Assembly: GCA_035533815.1 (NCBI GenBank)
Contig: DATLTB010000075.1
Span: 1 to 64,000, forward strand
Direction: 5' to 3'
Source of the DNA: JANWKA01 sp035533815
GTDB lineage: Bacteria > Bacteroidota > Bacteroidia > Chitinophagales > Chitinophagaceae
DNA length: 64,000 nucleotides
Position 1 is the stretch's first letter. The number at the start of each line of letters is the position of its first letter. The translations under genes were made by a program, and so were the position numbers. Of the stretch, positions 63,371 to 64,000 are shown in pieces. The notes beneath the pieces are model-generated. The model saw only the letters and a program-made list of their open reading frames with translations. It searched no databases and was not told the DNA's origin.

Positions 63371-64000
63371 TGGGAAAGCCAACTATCTTTTTGTTGTTCA
63401 TCCTTGGCCTGGCGGGAACCGCCCGGGCTCAGGTGGACAGAACCCGGGCTCCGCAACCCGGGCCTGCTCCGCAGATCAATATCGGTGAGCCGGATACCTT
63501 CCGGCTGTCCAACGGCCTGCGGGTATTTGTAGTGGAGAACCATCAGCTGCCCCAGGTGACTGCATCCCTGCTGCTTAAATTTGGACCTGTGGATGAAGGA
63601 GATAAGGTGGGGTATGCAGATATGGCCGGTGAGATCCTGAGGAGGGGCACCATGACGCGCACAAAAACCCAGCTGGACGAGGAGATCGATTTTCTGGGCG
63701 GATATGTGCACACAGAAAGCAAGGGTGCATCTGCTTTTTCCCTGACCAGGAATTTCCAAAAGATCTTCGCGATCATGGCAGATATCGTGCTGCATCCTTC
63801 ATTTCCTGCTGCTGAGCTGGACAATTTAAAAAAGCAGACCCTGTCAGGTCTCGCCCAGCAGAAGGATGATCCGCAAAGCATTTTACAAAATGTGTCATCC
63901 CTGCTTTTGTACGGCAAGGACCATCCTTACGGAGAAGTGGAGACTGAACAGACCGTTGGCCGGATCAGCCTGGATGACCTGAAAAACTTTTACCAGGAAT
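63371..64000 (+). CDS. M16 family peptidase-like protein, inactive copy (partial)
   Basis: The first 210 residues of a second M16 protein, cut by the right window edge. A signal peptide (IFLLFILGLAGTARAQ) is followed by DTFRLSNGLRVFVVENHQL and PQVTASLLLKFGPVDEG. Where an active enzyme has HxxEH this one reads YADMAGEILRRGT, so the zinc site is lost. Downstream, LDNLKKQTLSGLAQQ and SLLLYGKDHPYGEVETEQT fit the fold. It follows the active copy by 10 bases and would form its partner subunit. Confidence 0.92.

Overview
The window is chromosomal DNA of a Bacteroidota bacterium, probably a free-living member of class Bacteroidia or a close relative. The evidence is a complete gldK-gldL-gldM-gldN block (core of the type IX secretion and gliding machine), a DUF4271-hemD pair, birA facing rsfS-ftsH-LUD, several promoter-like TAnnTTTG boxes, and starts that generally lack Shine-Dalgarno sequences. 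No rRNA, tRNA, CRISPR array, prophage or complete insertion sequence was seen. Species cannot be named from the sequence alone.

Layout. 0-8 kb: a tiny bS22/mS38-like ribosomal protein gene, rng, ridA, a 3-hydroxyacyl-CoA dehydrogenase C-terminal-domain gene, tsaB, an ArsR regulator, a persulfide dioxygenase-rhodanese fusion, tag and nadB. 8-14.6 kb: a TolC/adaptor pair without its inner-membrane pump, gpsA, a thioredoxin-like gene, a 40-residue membrane peptide, hemW and a VIT1/CCC1-like gene. 14.7-20.5 kb: an Omp85-like barrel, DUF4271, hemD and a DUF255 thioredoxin-domain protein. 20.6-25.4 kb: gldKLMN. 25.5-31.2 kb: birA facing rsfS-ftsH-LUD-lpxH and a secreted propeller-like protein.

31.4-34.9 kb is AT-richer accessory DNA: a 748-residue 2OG-Fe(II) oxygenase, then a graveyard holding a frameshifted outer-membrane barrel gene and a decayed DUF433/DUF5615 toxin-antitoxin pair. 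34.9-48.1 kb: recO, an MMPL/RND exporter, a PorT-like barrel, a methyltransferase, an MBL-fold hydrolase, a large SWIM-SNF2 helicase, an SGNH esterase and a TlpA-type lipoprotein. 48.4-58.5 kb is housekeeping: gatB, an SDR, alaS, an M23 peptidase, a MerR-type regulator, a CPDT thioredoxin-like protein, an amidohydrolase and prfA. 58.7-61.9 kb is a second AT-rich patchwork: an orphan hypothetical gene, two gene fragments, a dead IS1595-family transposase and a three-gene overlapping cassette (DUF3467-like plus two unknowns). 62.0 kb to the end holds a tandem M16 peptidase pair, active then inactive, the second cut by the window edge.

No large new multi-gene system is evident. The least explained parts are the three-gene cassette at 60.7-61.85 kb, the pump-less TolC/adaptor pair, and an orphan plus-strand terminator at 48.38 kb with no gene upstream on its strand.
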